Below are positions 1-5,750 of a stretch of DNA of 13,716 nucleotides, one piece after another. The translations under genes were made by a program, and so were the position numbers. A model generated the notes under the pieces. It had not been told where the DNA came from. It was given only the letters and a program-made list of their open reading frames with translations, and did not search any database. Each line of letters begins with the position of its first letter. Position 1 is the stretch's first letter. This DNA comes from a bacterium (GTDB lineage: Bacteria > Ratteibacteria > UBA8468 > B48-G9 > JAFGKM01), in the NCBI GenBank assembly GCA_035370465.1, contig DAOOVW010000041.1, positions 1 to 13,716 on the forward strand, written 5' to 3'.

Positions 1-310
1 TTCATTTATAAAGAGAAAAAGATGGCTTCTTCCTTATTCAGTTAAAAAATAATTTGACAAGTCAAGTTCGCCATTTAACAATTTCTGACATTTAACCCCT
101 AACTTCTCATAAATCAAGTAACCCTAAAATCCCGTTTTCTTATAACTATGGAGAATAGAAAATTATCAAAAACAAAAAGTAGTGTAGATTTAGAATTGTG
201 AATTTGAATAATAGATGTATTTATATTATAACTATGAAAAAATTTAAAGAATTCACATTTTGAAATGGGGTAATACTATTTTTACATTAAAGGTGTAATA
301 AAAATCAGAG

Positions 311-498
311 CCCTCACCCCTTCCCCTCTGGGCGTAGTCCACAGGCTCGCCCGTTGGGCTATGCCCAGAGGGAGCCGTAGCAAAAAGCGAGGATCCAACG
401 GGCGAGCCTCTCCCCTCCGCCACATTCGCCTATCATTGCGAATCCGCTGCGATTTTTGGCGGAAAGATTGGCGGACAGACTAAGGGGAGAAGGGAAAA
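311..498. repeat. Composite GC-rich inverted-repeat element
   Basis: Three sets of inverted repeats are visible. Positions 324-341 can pair with 355-372 (18 positions with two G-T pairs; the outer 10 bp, CCCTCTGGGC/GCCCAGAGGG, are perfect). Positions 343-357 match 395-409 perfectly (15 bp, AGGCTCGCCCGTTGG). This arm begins in the loop of the first hairpin and overlaps its right arm, so the two are interleaved. The outer ends are C-rich on the left (CCCTCACCCCTTCCCC, 311-326) and G-rich on the right (AAGGGGAGAAGGG, about 482-494), forming an imperfect terminal inverted repeat. A TCCGCC...GGCGGA module lies inside at 416-475. The high GC against an AT-rich background resembles a REP- or MITE-like non-coding element. 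No transposase is present, and the family is not one I can name. Confidence 0.65.
416..475. repeat. TCCGCC/GGCGGA palindromic module, copy 1
   Basis: The module begins with TCCGCCA, contains the internal inverted pair TTCGC/GCGAA, and ends with two copies of TTGGCGGA-like sequence. It aligns along its whole length with 3311-3373: both share TTCGCC, a GCGAATCCG core, a following GCG, and a doubled TGGCGGA end, with small gaps only in the loops. Both copies could fold into a nested two-stem structure. It is therefore a dispersed repeat with at least two copies in this window. A partial word TTTTGGCGGAA also occurs at 561-571. Confidence 0.65.
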
Positions 499-532
499 AA
501 CTTTCTGACGCTAATACATTATAAGGATTTTA

Positions 533-541
533 TGATATAAT
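533..541 (+). promoter_or_regulatory. Possible extended -10 promoter element
   Basis: TGATATAAT matches the extended -10 form TGnTATAAT. No good -35 box is seen at the normal distance, which an extended -10 does not strictly need. A transcript from here would run into the 3' end of the minus-strand iron transporter gene and so be antisense to it. No gene start follows. In AT-rich DNA such a match can arise by chance. Confidence 0.25.
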
Positions 542-625
542 ACACTCGCTTAATGCCTAATTTTGGCGGAATTTGAGATAAAGATTAGAGTTTTTGTTTC
601 TTGGAAAATTTTTTATAGATATTTT

Positions 626-1495
626 TTATACATCAATACCAAAGCCTTTTCTTATTAAAATTCCTATAAGAAAATTTATAACTGCAATACTCAAACTTAA
701 AGATGCCATCTCAAAAAATCTCTTTTTAAAAGAAACTTCTTTTGCAACTGAAACATAGAAAGTGAAAACAAGTATAACAATAAGAGCATTTACCATAACA
801 AAACCTAAACATAAAAAAACATTTTTAAAAACAAGATATGGTAGAAGTAAAAAAAGGACAGTTATAATATATGCAATTCCTGTGTACATTGACGATTTTA
901 AAGGATTTTTCTCCCCTTCTTCTTGTTTTGCTGATAAATAGCCAGAAGCAGCCATTGACATAGCAGCAGCAATTCCTGTTATAAATCCAACAATAACTAT
1001 CAATTTTGTTTTCTGTAAGGCAAATGTAAAACCAGCAAGAGCCCCTGTTAACTCAACAAGGGCATCATTTAGGCCCAGAACAATTGAACTTACATATTTT
1101 AATTTTTCCTCATCTAAAAGGGATATAATTTCTTTCTCGTGTTTGTTTTCATCTTTAAGTATCCATTCTACTCCTGATATTACTTTTGTTATTTTTTCAT
1201 ATTCTTTTTGTGCAAATTCTTCCCCTGTCTCCATCAATTTTAAGGAAAATGTAAGTCCAAACATTCTTGATAGAAATACATAAAAATAAAATTTAAGTTT
1301 ATTTTGTTTTACATCAGTTTTAGTTATTTTCTTAAAGACCTCATAGTGTTTTAGTTCTTCTTCCCCAATATCTTCAAGAATTTTTTTATTCTTTTCATCT
1401 TTTATAAGAGATGCAAGTTTTTTATAAATAAAATGCTCTGTTAATTCATTTTTCTGTGCTTTCAAAATTTTCTTTTTTATTTCTTTATCTTCCAT
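626..1495 (-). CDS. Ferritin-like domain fused to VIT1/CCC1 iron transporter (MbfA-like)
   Basis: A 289-residue membrane protein. Residues 1 to about 130 form a rubrerythrin/ferritin-like four-helix domain with candidate diiron ligands: E17, the pair E47-x2-H50, the glutamates near 89-93, and the pair E116-x2-H119. Residues from about 135 form a VIT1/CCC1 transporter domain with GLNDALVELTGALAGF in the first membrane helix (141-156), then MAASGYLSAKQEEGEK and three further hydrophobic helices. Known proteins of this build (erythrin-VIT1, MbfA) bind iron in the cytoplasmic domain and move Fe2+ or Mn2+ across the inner membrane, usually outward. That role is inferred here. The ATG start is supported by GGAAA about 5 bases upstream. 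It is divergent from the MATE gene. Confidence 0.85.
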   Translation of the reverse strand: MEDKEIKKKILKAQKNELTEHFIYKKLASLIKDEKNKKILEDIGEEELKHYEVFKKITKTDVKQNKLKFYFYVFLSRMFGLTFSLKLMETGEEFAQKEYEKITKVISGVEWILKDENKHEKEIISLLDEEKLKYVSSIVLGLNDALVELTGALAGFTFALQKTKLIVIVGFITGIAAAMSMAASGYLSAKQEEGEKNPLKSSMYTGIAYIITVLFLLLPYLVFKNVFLCLGFVMVNALIVILVFTFYVSVAKEVSFKKRFFEMASLSLSIAVINFLIGILIRKGFGIDV

Positions 1496-1513
1496 TTTTA
1501 TTTCCTTTCTTCA

Positions 1514-1519
1514 ATTATA
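1514..1519 (-). promoter_or_regulatory. Candidate -10 box for the iron transporter gene
   Basis: The minus strand reads TATAAT here, about 18 bases before the start codon of the ferritin-VIT1 gene. The -35 region is weak (CTTAAT at 17-bp spacing), so only the -10 is persuasive. No obvious Fur-like dyad was seen beside it. Confidence 0.35.
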
Positions 1520-1557
1520 CAATAAAACAGAAAAAAATTAAGGCAGAATAATAAAAG

Positions 1558-1586
1558 TTGACAGGAAAGAAATATGGAAGTATAAC
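1558..1586 (+). promoter_or_regulatory. Sigma-70-type promoter of the MATE gene
   Basis: TTGACA at 1558-1563 and TATAAC at 1581-1586 are separated by 17 bp, giving a perfect -35 and five of six -10 bases. Transcription would start near 1593, leaving a leader of about 70 bases before the MATE start codon. It lies in the 169-base spacer shared with the divergent iron transporter gene. Confidence 0.6.
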
Positions 1587-1664
1587 AGGTAAATAGATAA
1601 AAAAATCCCACCATTATTTGATTGTTTTTAAATTTATATTGATATACTGAATAGGAATTATAAA

Positions 1665-3110
1665 ATGGCACATCAACGAAAAAGAAAAATTGAAAAGGGT
1701 TTAGTAGATGGTGAACTTTCCCATTCAATATGGAAATTAGCAGGTCCCATGATGATAGCAGGAGCATTGCATGACCTTTTTTCTATGGTTGACCTGTTTT
1801 TTGTTGGAAAGTTAGGACATATTGAGGTGGCTGCACTTGCAATTGCAGGGACAACTATGTCTGTTCTGATGATGCTGGTTCAAGGCATTGCAGTTGGAAC
1901 AATGGTACTTATAGCTCATTTTACAGGAGAAAAAAACTATGAGATGAGTGATAATGTGTTAGGACAGACATTTATCTGGAGTCTTATTGGTGCATCTATA
2001 ATGTTGCCTGTTTCTTTTTTTCTTGTAGAGCCAATCCTAAAACTTTTTGGTGCAACAGGAAATATTCTGGTTTATGCTGCTGACTACTTACGAATAAATT
2101 TTAATTATTCTCTTGTTATTTTTCTTTTTGTTGGAATAAGTAATGCTTTACAGGGTTCAGGAGATGCGAGAACACCTTTATACGCACTTGTAATAGGTAA
2201 TGTTCTTAATATAATTTTAGACCCTTTATATATTATGGGTTATGGTCCCTTTCCTGCATTGGGAGTTGCTGGTTCTGCTGTTGCAACAGTTTTAACAAGA
2301 GGAGTTGGTATTATATATCTTTTTATCCATCTTCTTTTTGGGCATTCTACAATTCATTTTAAAATAAAATATCTTAAACCAATTCCGTTTCTTATGAAAA
2401 GAATTGTAAGTATCGGATTTTTTGCTTCACTTCAGGCGTTAATCCGTGAAATTTCTTTTCTCTTTTTAATGCGTCTTGTCACATCCTTTGGTGCTGTTAC
2501 TCTTGCTGCTTATGGAATTGGTTCTCGACTGAGGTCTTTCATAATGGTACCTGGTTTTGGATTTGCAAGTGCTGCTGCTGTTCTTGTGGGACAAAATTTA
2601 GGAGCAAAAAAACCGAAGAGAGCAGAAAAAGCGGCATGGCGTGCGCTTAGATACTATGAATTTCTACTTACACCAATAGTTATAATTTTCTTGTTTTTTG
2701 CTCCCACATTGGTAGGATTTTTTAATAATAACAAAGAAGTAATTACTATTGGCAGTTCTTTTTTAAGGTATTTAGCAATTACTTTCCCTTTTCTTGCTTT
2801 TTCACTTGTTTTTTCACAGGCAATGAATGGTGCTGGTGATACAAGAACACCAACTATTATAAATGCAATTGGTCAACTTATTTTTAGAATACCTTTTGCA
2901 TATTTTTGTGCATTGGTTCTCGGATTGGGTTATAAAGGAATATGGTTAGGTATAAATGCTTCTGATATTGTGCAAGGTATTGGAATGACGATGGTTTTTC
3001 GCTCTGGACACTGGAAAAAAGCATTTGCGAGACACAAAAACAAATTACTGAAAGATGATAGACAAATGGCAACTTCCCTATTAGATACTGAAACCTCTTC
3101 TCTTAACTAA
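1665..3110 (+). CDS. MATE family multidrug/Na+(H+) efflux transporter
   Basis: A 481-residue, highly hydrophobic protein of normal MATE length with about 12 membrane helices arranged as two homologous halves. The halves show the paired family signatures: GSGDARTP followed by NxxNIILDP in the first half (about residues 165-190), and NGAGDTRTP at the matching place in the second. The N-terminus reads LSHSIWKLAGPMMIAGALHDLF and then MVDLFFVGKLG, typical of the first MATE helix. These inner-membrane antiporters export drugs or metabolites in exchange for Na+ or H+; the substrate cannot be told. The ATG is preceded by AGGA at good spacing and by a consensus promoter. The gene stands alone and faces the tRNA-Asn convergently. 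Confidence 0.9.
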   Translation: MAHQRKRKIEKGLVDGELSHSIWKLAGPMMIAGALHDLFSMVDLFFVGKLGHIEVAALAIAGTTMSVLMMLVQGIAVGTMVLIAHFTGEKNYEMSDNVLGQTFIWSLIGASIMLPVSFFLVEPILKLFGATGNILVYAADYLRINFNYSLVIFLFVGISNALQGSGDARTPLYALVIGNVLNIILDPLYIMGYGPFPALGVAGSAVATVLTRGVGIIYLFIHLLFGHSTIHFKIKYLKPIPFLMKRIVSIGFFASLQALIREISFLFLMRLVTSFGAVTLAAYGIGSRLRSFIMVPGFGFASAAAVLVGQNLGAKKPKRAEKAAWRALRYYEFLLTPIVIIFLFFAPTLVGFFNNNKEVITIGSSFLRYLAITFPFLAFSLVFSQAMNGAGDTRTPTIINAIGQLIFRIPFAYFCALVLGLGYKGIWLGINASDIVQGIGMTMVFRSGHWKKAFARHKNKLLKDDRQMATSLLDTETSSLN

Positions 3111-3179
3111 AACAAAATTCTTTAACACTATTTCCTTATTTTATAGAAGTATAATATCTGCTAATAAGAAAACAAATAG

Positions 3180-3251
3180 CTCCGGTGGTAGGATTCGAAC
3201 CTACAACCTTGCGGTTAACAGCCGCTTGCTCTACCATTGAGCTACACCGGA
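3180..3251 (-). tRNA. tRNA-Asn (anticodon GTT)
   Basis: A complete 72-base cloverleaf on the minus strand. The acceptor stem pairs TCCGGTG with CACCGGA, the D-stem pairs GCTC with GAGC, and the T-arm is GTAGG-TTCGAAT-CCTAC. The anticodon loop is CTGTTAA, with GTT complementary to 3217-3219. The outermost anticodon-stem pair is an A-A mismatch; the other four pair. The discriminator is G, as expected for asparagine. CCA is not encoded. A TTGACA-like box at 3276-3281 on the same strand lies too close to serve as its -35, so the promoter is uncertain. A partial, split copy of this gene lies just upstream in transcription order (3298-3408). Confidence 0.95.
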
Positions 3252-3297
3252 ATTTTCAATTTTTAACTTTTTAACTGTCAATAAAATATTGTTTTTC

Positions 3298-3408
3298 AAC
3301 CTTGCTCTACTCCGCCATAAATTTCGCCACACAACATGGCGAATCCGACGCGCTTTCTGGCGGACATGGCGGACTTCACTTCGTTTCGCGTTGAGCTACA
3401 CCGGAATT
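3298..3408 (-). pseudogene. Damaged tRNA-Asn copy split by an inserted repeat
   Basis: On the plus strand, 3391-3408 repeats exactly the 18 bases at 3237-3254 (the 5' acceptor strand, part of the D-arm, and a few leader bases of tRNA-Asn). Positions 3301-3310 repeat 3225-3234 (the rest of the D-arm). The two pieces are separated by an 80-base insert where the intact gene has only two D-loop bases. Beyond 3301 the match continues as CAACCTTGC, as though the anticodon arm were deleted between two CTTGC words (3208-3212 and 3225-3229). The T-arm and 3' acceptor strand are missing. The copy cannot fold into a tRNA. Confidence 0.65.
3311..3373. repeat. TCCGCC/GGCGGA palindromic module, copy 2, inside the tRNA remnant
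   Basis: The module starts with TCCGCCA and ends with TGGCGGACATGGCGGA, enclosing the internal inverted pair TTCGCC/GGCGAA (3323-3328 with 3338-3343). It aligns end to end with 416-475. A tail of CTTCACTTCGTTTCGCG (3374-3390) completes the 80-base insert in the tRNA-Asn remnant. It is GC-rich against an AT-rich background and looks like a small non-autonomous repeat that landed in, or was captured with, the tRNA copy. Confidence 0.65.
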
Positions 3409-3445
3409 CGTAAATAATAATATCAGAAAACATTAGATTTGTAAA

Positions 3446-3736
3446 TTATTTTTTACAGGTTGAACAATTTGAAGAAGAACAACCTGCACATGATGAAGAA
3501 CTTGAAGAAGTTACTACCTGTTTTTCTTCATTTGCCTTTCTTTTATATTCTTCACTTCTATATTCTGTTGTATAAAAACCAGCACCTTTATATATAACTC
3601 CACCACCAAGTCCTATCAGCCGTTTAACTTTTTTTTCCTTACATTCAGGGCATACTTCTACAGGTGGTTCTGTCATTTTTTGGAATTTTTCAAATCTATA
3701 TCCACACTTTTCGCATTCATATTCATAAGTAGGCAT
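3446..3736 (-). CDS. FmdB family zinc ribbon protein
   Basis: A 96-residue protein opening with MPTYEYECEKCGYRFEKFQ, the hallmark of the FmdB regulatory/zinc-ribbon family. Zinc is expected to be held by C8, C11, C29 and C32 (two CxxC knuckles). The tail is rich in Ser and Cys (SSSSSSCAGCSSSNC...), also common in the family. FmdB was first described as a putative regulator of formamidase genes, but most members have no proven function. The start has a strong AGGAGGAG ribosome binding site. An apparent promoter lies just upstream. Transcription continues toward the tRNA-Asn remnant and the tRNA-Asn, so they might share a transcript. Confidence 0.9.
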   Translation of the reverse strand: MPTYEYECEKCGYRFEKFQKMTEPPVEVCPECKEKKVKRLIGLGGGVIYKGAGFYTTEYRSEEYKRKANEEKQVVTSSSSSSCAGCSSSNCSTCKK

Positions 3737-3766
3737 TTTTCTCCTCCTGTTTTTCTTTAACTAATT

Positions 3767-3795
3767 AAAATACCGAAAAATTTCAAAAATGTAAA
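3767..3795 (-). promoter_or_regulatory. Candidate promoter of the FmdB gene
   Basis: On the minus strand TTTACA (3795-3790) and TATTTT (3772-3767) are separated by 17 bp. Transcription would begin near 3760, about 23 bases before the FmdB start codon. The -10 is only a moderate match, and this stretch is AT-rich. Confidence 0.4.
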
Positions 3796-3816
3796 TATCT
3801 AAATTTATGAATATTT

Positions 3817-4584
3817 TTATAGTGTTTCTTTGAAAAATTTTAATGTTGTTTCTAAAACATCTTTTTCTGTTTTTTCAATAACAAAAGTATGTCGTCCTTT
3901 TTCAAAAATCACAAGTTCTGAAAACCCTGCATTATAATGAAAATTTTCAAAGTATGCGAAAGGATGTGTTAAGGATAAAACTGTATCATCTTTACAATGA
4001 ATAATTAAAACATTTCCTTTAAATTGTTTTGCAAACTCCAATGGTTTTATATGCTTTAAACTTTCTACAAAGTCCTTGCTTATAGAAAGTCCTGTCCCTG
4101 TGAGATAACCTTCCCCTTTTTCTTCTAATTGTTTTTTTAGTTTTCTTGTTAGTTGTCTTGATATAACTGATGGATAAGCAAGTCCTGACCATAAACAAAG
4201 TGATTTTATATTCAATTTCGATGCAGTATAAACTGCTGTAACACTTCCTAATGAAAGTCCAAGAACTCCAATTCTATTCCTGTCAATTTCTTTTAAGTTT
4301 TTTAAGTAATTTACTGCATTTTCCCCATCTTTCATTTCTGTTAAAAGTGTCTTATCAACAAATTCTCCTTCACTATCTCCTGAACCCATAAAATCAAATC
4401 TTAAAACAGATATTCCTTCTTTACAGAGAAATCTTGCAAGATGAGTAAAAATAAAATGACTCTCTGCTTTTTGTCCTGAAAAACCATGAAATAAAACAAT
4501 TCCCGGGGATTTCTTTTTATTACTTAAATGCAAGACCCCAAATAATTTTTTCCCTTCGCTTTCAAATGTTATTTGTTTTTCCAA
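3817..4584 (-). CDS. Alpha/beta hydrolase (serine esterase/acyl hydrolase-like)
   Basis: A 255-residue protein with a standard alpha/beta-hydrolase layout: HGFSG oxyanion region at 33-37, RFDFMGSGDSEG at 62-73, nucleophile elbow GLSLGS with Ser111, acid residue Asp200 in HCKDDTV, and His232 in KGRHTF. No signal peptide is seen, so it is probably cytoplasmic. Relatives include esterases, peptidases and cinnamoyl-ester hydrolases; the substrate cannot be deduced. The start codon is TTG, chosen because AAAGGAT lies just before it and the next methionine is residue 66, after the oxyanion motif. Only 12 bases separate it from the upstream glycosyltransferase, so the two are probably co-transcribed. 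Confidence 0.85.
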   Translation of the reverse strand: MEKQITFESEGKKLFGVLHLSNKKKSPGIVLFHGFSGQKAESHFIFTHLARFLCKEGISVLRFDFMGSGDSEGEFVDKTLLTEMKDGENAVNYLKNLKEIDRNRIGVLGLSLGSVTAVYTASKLNIKSLCLWSGLAYPSVISRQLTRKLKKQLEEKGEGYLTGTGLSISKDFVESLKHIKPLEFAKQFKGNVLIIHCKDDTVLSLTHPFAYFENFHYNAGFSELVIFEKGRHTFVIEKTEKDVLETTLKFFKETL

Positions 4585-4596
4585 TTTTTATCCTTT

Positions 4597-5502
4597 TTAA
4601 AAATTTTCTATAAAATTTATTATATCTTTAATTTCTATTTGCTCAAAGCACAATTTTTCTTTGCAATTTTTCATTTTTTCTTTGCTACATGGATTACAGC
4701 CAACTTCTCTGAAAATTATTTTTACTTTTTTCCCTCTCGGTCCCCAGATAAAAGGAGAAGTTGGGCCAAATATAGCAATTGTTTTAACTCCTGATGCAGC
4801 AAAAAGATGTGTAATACCTGAATCGTTTCCTATATAAATTTTTGTTGTCTTCACAATATCAACAATATCCTGAAGAAAAGATGTTTTTAAAATTTTTTCC
4901 TGTCCTATTTTATTGTTCCACCATTGAAATTGGTCAAATTCAGCAGGACCAAGAATAACTTTAAATTCTTTATCCTTTATCTTTTTTATAATCTCAAAAA
5001 AATTTTCTTTTTTGTAATTTTTGTGAGAACAACCACTACCAGGATGAATTACTATTATATTTTCTTCTTTATTTTCTATTTTCAAAAAAGGATATTTTTC
5101 AATTTCTGTGGGAAAATTTCTAACAGGTAAAAGAAGATAGTCAATTATATGCATTTTTAAATGTTCATTTTTTACTGGATGAAATAAAATTTCACCTTTA
5201 AAAATCTTTCTGAGTGTTTTTCCTTGAAGTGTTTTTTCATCTTCATAAAAAATTATTAAATCAAAATTGTTCAAAAATTCTGATAATAATTGATTTCTCT
5301 CACCAGAAAAAAGAGGAAGAAAAAAGGTGTTATCAAAAGAGTAAAATCCATTAATATCTGAATAAATTTCAAAAAAATTTTTATATATTCCTTTACCTGC
5401 TAAATAAACACAAAAATTATTTTTTTTAAGTGATTGGACAACAGGTAATGTAAGAATTAAATCTCCAAAAGAACCTTCCCTTATTATTAAAACATTTCTC
5501 AT
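4597..5502 (-). CDS. Glycosyltransferase family 9 (LPS heptosyltransferase-like)
   Basis: A 301-residue GT-B protein of family 9, which transfers heptose or a related sugar from a nucleotide donor to lipid-linked acceptors on the inner face of the inner membrane. Motifs from the ATG at 5502: the N-terminal GSFGDLILTLP at 10-20, HPGSG at 153-157, GNDSG at 225-229, then AASGVKTIAIFGPTSP. A C-terminal four-cysteine cluster (CNPC, then C and C) is shared by many family members. The frame also opens with a TTG four codons earlier; the ATG fits the conserved start better, though no clear ribosome binding site precedes either. It suggests a lipopolysaccharide-like surface glycan. It is the first gene of the pair with the hydrolase. 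Confidence 0.85.
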   Translation of the reverse strand: MRNVLIIREGSFGDLILTLPVVQSLKKNNFCVYLAGKGIYKNFFEIYSDINGFYSFDNTFFLPLFSGERNQLLSEFLNNFDLIIFYEDEKTLQGKTLRKIFKGEILFHPVKNEHLKMHIIDYLLLPVRNFPTEIEKYPFLKIENKEENIIVIHPGSGCSHKNYKKENFFEIIKKIKDKEFKVILGPAEFDQFQWWNNKIGQEKILKTSFLQDIVDIVKTTKIYIGNDSGITHLFAASGVKTIAIFGPTSPFIWGPRGKKVKIIFREVGCNPCSKEKMKNCKEKLCFEQIEIKDIINFIENF

Positions 5503-5520
5503 TTTTAATTTCAAATAATA

Positions 5521-5548
5521 TTGACAATTTTTATCTGTAAGGTATAAT
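5521..5548 (+). promoter_or_regulatory. Consensus sigma-70 promoter of an orphan small transcript
   Basis: TTGACA (5521-5526) and TATAAT (5543-5548) are both perfect consensus hexamers with a 16-bp spacer. The expected start is near G5555. No protein gene follows on this strand before the terminator about 45 bases later. The -35 box lies only 18 bases beyond the start codon of the divergent glycosyltransferase gene. Confidence 0.65.
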
Positions 5549-5554
5549 ATTTCT

Positions 5555-5630
5555 GCTTTCTCTCTGCTTGTGAATGCAGGTAAGTAGCATGGCTTTCGGG
5601 CGCCGGCGCGATTCGGCGCCCTTTTTTTTT
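5555..5630 (+). ncRNA. Candidate small RNA of about 75 nt, family unknown
   Basis: A consensus promoter and a strong intrinsic terminator enclose a transcript of about 75 bases. The 5' part is pyrimidine-rich (GCTTTCTCTCTGC), followed by a small possible stem CTGC/GCAG (5564-5567 with 5576-5579), then a single-stranded stretch GTAAGTAGCATGGCTTTC leading into the terminator hairpin. It does not match SRP RNA, tmRNA, 6S, RNase P, T-box or any riboswitch class I can recall. A 22-codon ATG frame (5589-5657) runs through the terminator and is probably accidental. It could be a trans-acting RNA, or an attenuated leader for the tRNA-Thr downstream; the former is my preference. Confidence 0.5.
5598..5630 (+). 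terminator. Strong intrinsic terminator
   Basis: GGGCGCCG (5598-5605) pairs perfectly with CGGCGCCC (5614-5621) around an 8-base loop, followed directly by nine T residues (5622-5630). This is the clearest rho-independent terminator in the window and acts on the plus strand. Confidence 0.9.
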
Positions 5631-5652
5631 ATCCTCAATGACAAAAACTTGA

Positions 5653-5658
5653 TATAAT
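5653..5658 (+). promoter_or_regulatory. Possible -10 box of tRNA-Thr
   Basis: A perfect TATAAT ends eight bases before the first base of tRNA-Thr. Used as a -10, it would start transcription at about 5665-5667, nearly at the mature tRNA 5' end. The -35 region is poor. The preceding terminator at 5598-5630 implies that the tRNA needs its own promoter. Confidence 0.35.
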
Positions 5659-5666
5659 AAAAATAA

Positions 5667-5738
5667 GCCCGTGTAGTTCAGTGGTAGAACGGCTCATTCG
5701 TAATGAGCAAGTCAGGGGTTCAAGTCCCCTCGCGGGCT
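5667..5738 (+). tRNA. tRNA-Thr (anticodon CGT)
   Basis: A complete 72-base cloverleaf. The acceptor stem pairs GCCCGTG with CGCGGGC (one G-T pair), the D-stem GTTC with GAAC, the anticodon stem GCTCA with TGAGC, and the T-arm is AGGGG-TTCAAGT-CCCCT. The loop TTCGTAA places CGT at 5699-5701, reading ACG. The discriminator is T and CCA is not encoded. It ends 12 bases before the stop codon of the convergent DUF1015 gene. Confidence 0.95.
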
Positions 5739-5750
5739 TATGTCTTATTT

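Larger units (their letters stand above)
1..625. other. Gene-free region at the left edge
   Basis: No convincing gene lies here. The first 45-52 bases are open on the plus strand in two frames, ending at TAA near 45 and at 50-52, so the C-terminal tail of an upstream gene may be present, but neither frame is recognisable. Two very short ATG frames follow: 17 codons from 148, and 9 codons from 234. Neither has a ribosome binding site. Both lie just after the same 11-base word TTATAACTATG (140-150 and 226-236). From about 311 to 498 the DNA turns GC-rich and is filled with inverted repeats, annotated separately. The rest is plain AT-rich spacer up to the end of the iron transporter gene. Confidence 0.6.

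Noticed and set aside
1..52. C-terminal tail of an upstream gene on the plus strand
   Set aside because: Two frames are open for under 20 codons and neither gives a recognisable sequence, so it is mentioned but not annotated as a gene.
311..498. CRISPR array
   Set aside because: The repeats are inverted and interleaved rather than direct repeats with regular unique spacers, and no cas genes are nearby.
3253..3281. TTGACA on the minus strand as the -35 of tRNA-Asn
   Set aside because: Only 24 bases separate it from the tRNA 5' end and no good -10 fits; the start would fall inside the tRNA.
5555..5600. Weak resemblance of GTAAGTAGC to the glutamine (glnA) riboswitch or Mn2+ riboswitch core
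   Set aside because: The required pairing partners and flanking conserved bases are missing, and no protein gene follows on the strand.
5589..5657. 22-codon frame (MAFGRRRDSAPFFF...) with AGG eight bases upstream, possibly a leader peptide
   Set aside because: It runs through the terminator hairpin and T-run, has no threonine codons that would suggest attenuation, and the downstream gene is a tRNA.
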